Source: an uncultured bacterium
Lineage (GTDB): Bacteria; Edwardsbacteria; AC1; EtOH8
DNA: 6,331 nucleotides
Reading direction: 5' to 3'
Assembly: GCA_937958665.1 (NCBI GenBank)
Contig: CALGNM010000050.1
Coordinates: 1-6,331 of the forward strand
The number at the start of each line of letters is the position of its first letter. Position 1 is the stretch's first letter. This document shows positions 6,283 through 6,331 of the stretch, piece by piece. A program made the position numbers and the translations under genes. Under the pieces are notes generated by a model, which was not told the origin of the DNA, did not search any database, and saw nothing but the letters and a program-made list of their open reading frames with translations.

Positions 6283-6331
6283 AGATCGGAAGAGCGTCGT
6301 GTAGGGAAAGAGTGGAGATCTCGGTGGTCGC
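6283..6331 (+). other. Illumina TruSeq P5-side adapter, reverse complement (library contamination)
   Basis: The sequence starting AGATCGGAAGAGCGTCGTG and running to TCTCGGTGGTCGC is the reverse complement of the TruSeq universal adapter. It shows one difference from the recalled sequence, G instead of T at 6315 (AGTGGAGATC for AGTGTAGATC). No second index separates the two adapter halves, which fits a single-indexed library. It encodes the false C-terminus and stop of the preceding gene. Confidence 0.98.

Overview
The window is one assembled molecule or contig: about 6.24 kb of genomic DNA (46-6282) flanked by untrimmed Illumina TruSeq adapter sequence, P7 side on the left (1-45) and P5 side on the right (6283-6331). 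Both outermost genes are cut by these artificial ends. The genomic part looks GC-rich (roughly 60% by eye), is densely packed, and has every gene on the + strand. It encodes a lipoprotein-like SpoIID/LytB protein, a short ExeA/GspA-type ATPase, an archaeal-type phosphoglycerate mutase (ApgM), and a TMTC-like membrane protein with TPRs. This mix suggests a bacterium with a diderm-style envelope, plausibly an uncultured anaerobic lineage recovered from a metagenome. The sequence alone does not fix the phylum.

Left transcription unit (46-3881): a 5'-truncated radical SAM enzyme overlaps by ATGA the start of a 635-residue polytopic membrane protein. That protein has a TMTC/DUF1736-like GT-C glycosyltransferase domain followed by five to six TPRs. 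Its end overlaps by 20 nt a 394-residue SpoIID/LytB-domain protein with an N-terminal signal. The overlaps imply translational coupling. The theme is cell-envelope biosynthesis and modification: probable B12/radical chemistry, membrane glycosyl transfer and peptidoglycan processing. A strong intrinsic terminator (3916-3950) closes the unit.

Intergenic region (3882-4037): the terminator is followed by an AT-rich stretch with a perfect TATAAT, an inverted repeat over that box, and a good Shine-Dalgarno sequence for the next gene.

Right transcription unit (4038-6282): an ExeA/GspA-like AAA+ ATPase lacking the peptidoglycan-binding tail, a PHP-domain phosphoesterase of the RNase AM/YciV type only two codons after the ATPase stop and in the same frame, and an ApgM-type phosphoglycerate mutase cut off by the right adapter. 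This unit mixes secretion or pilus assembly, nucleotide/RNA end processing and glycolysis, so it reads as co-transcribed housekeeping functions rather than one pathway.

I found no CRISPR array, tRNA, rRNA, transposase, defence system or convincing new system. The most solid unusual observation is the pair of library adapters and the false protein tail they create.
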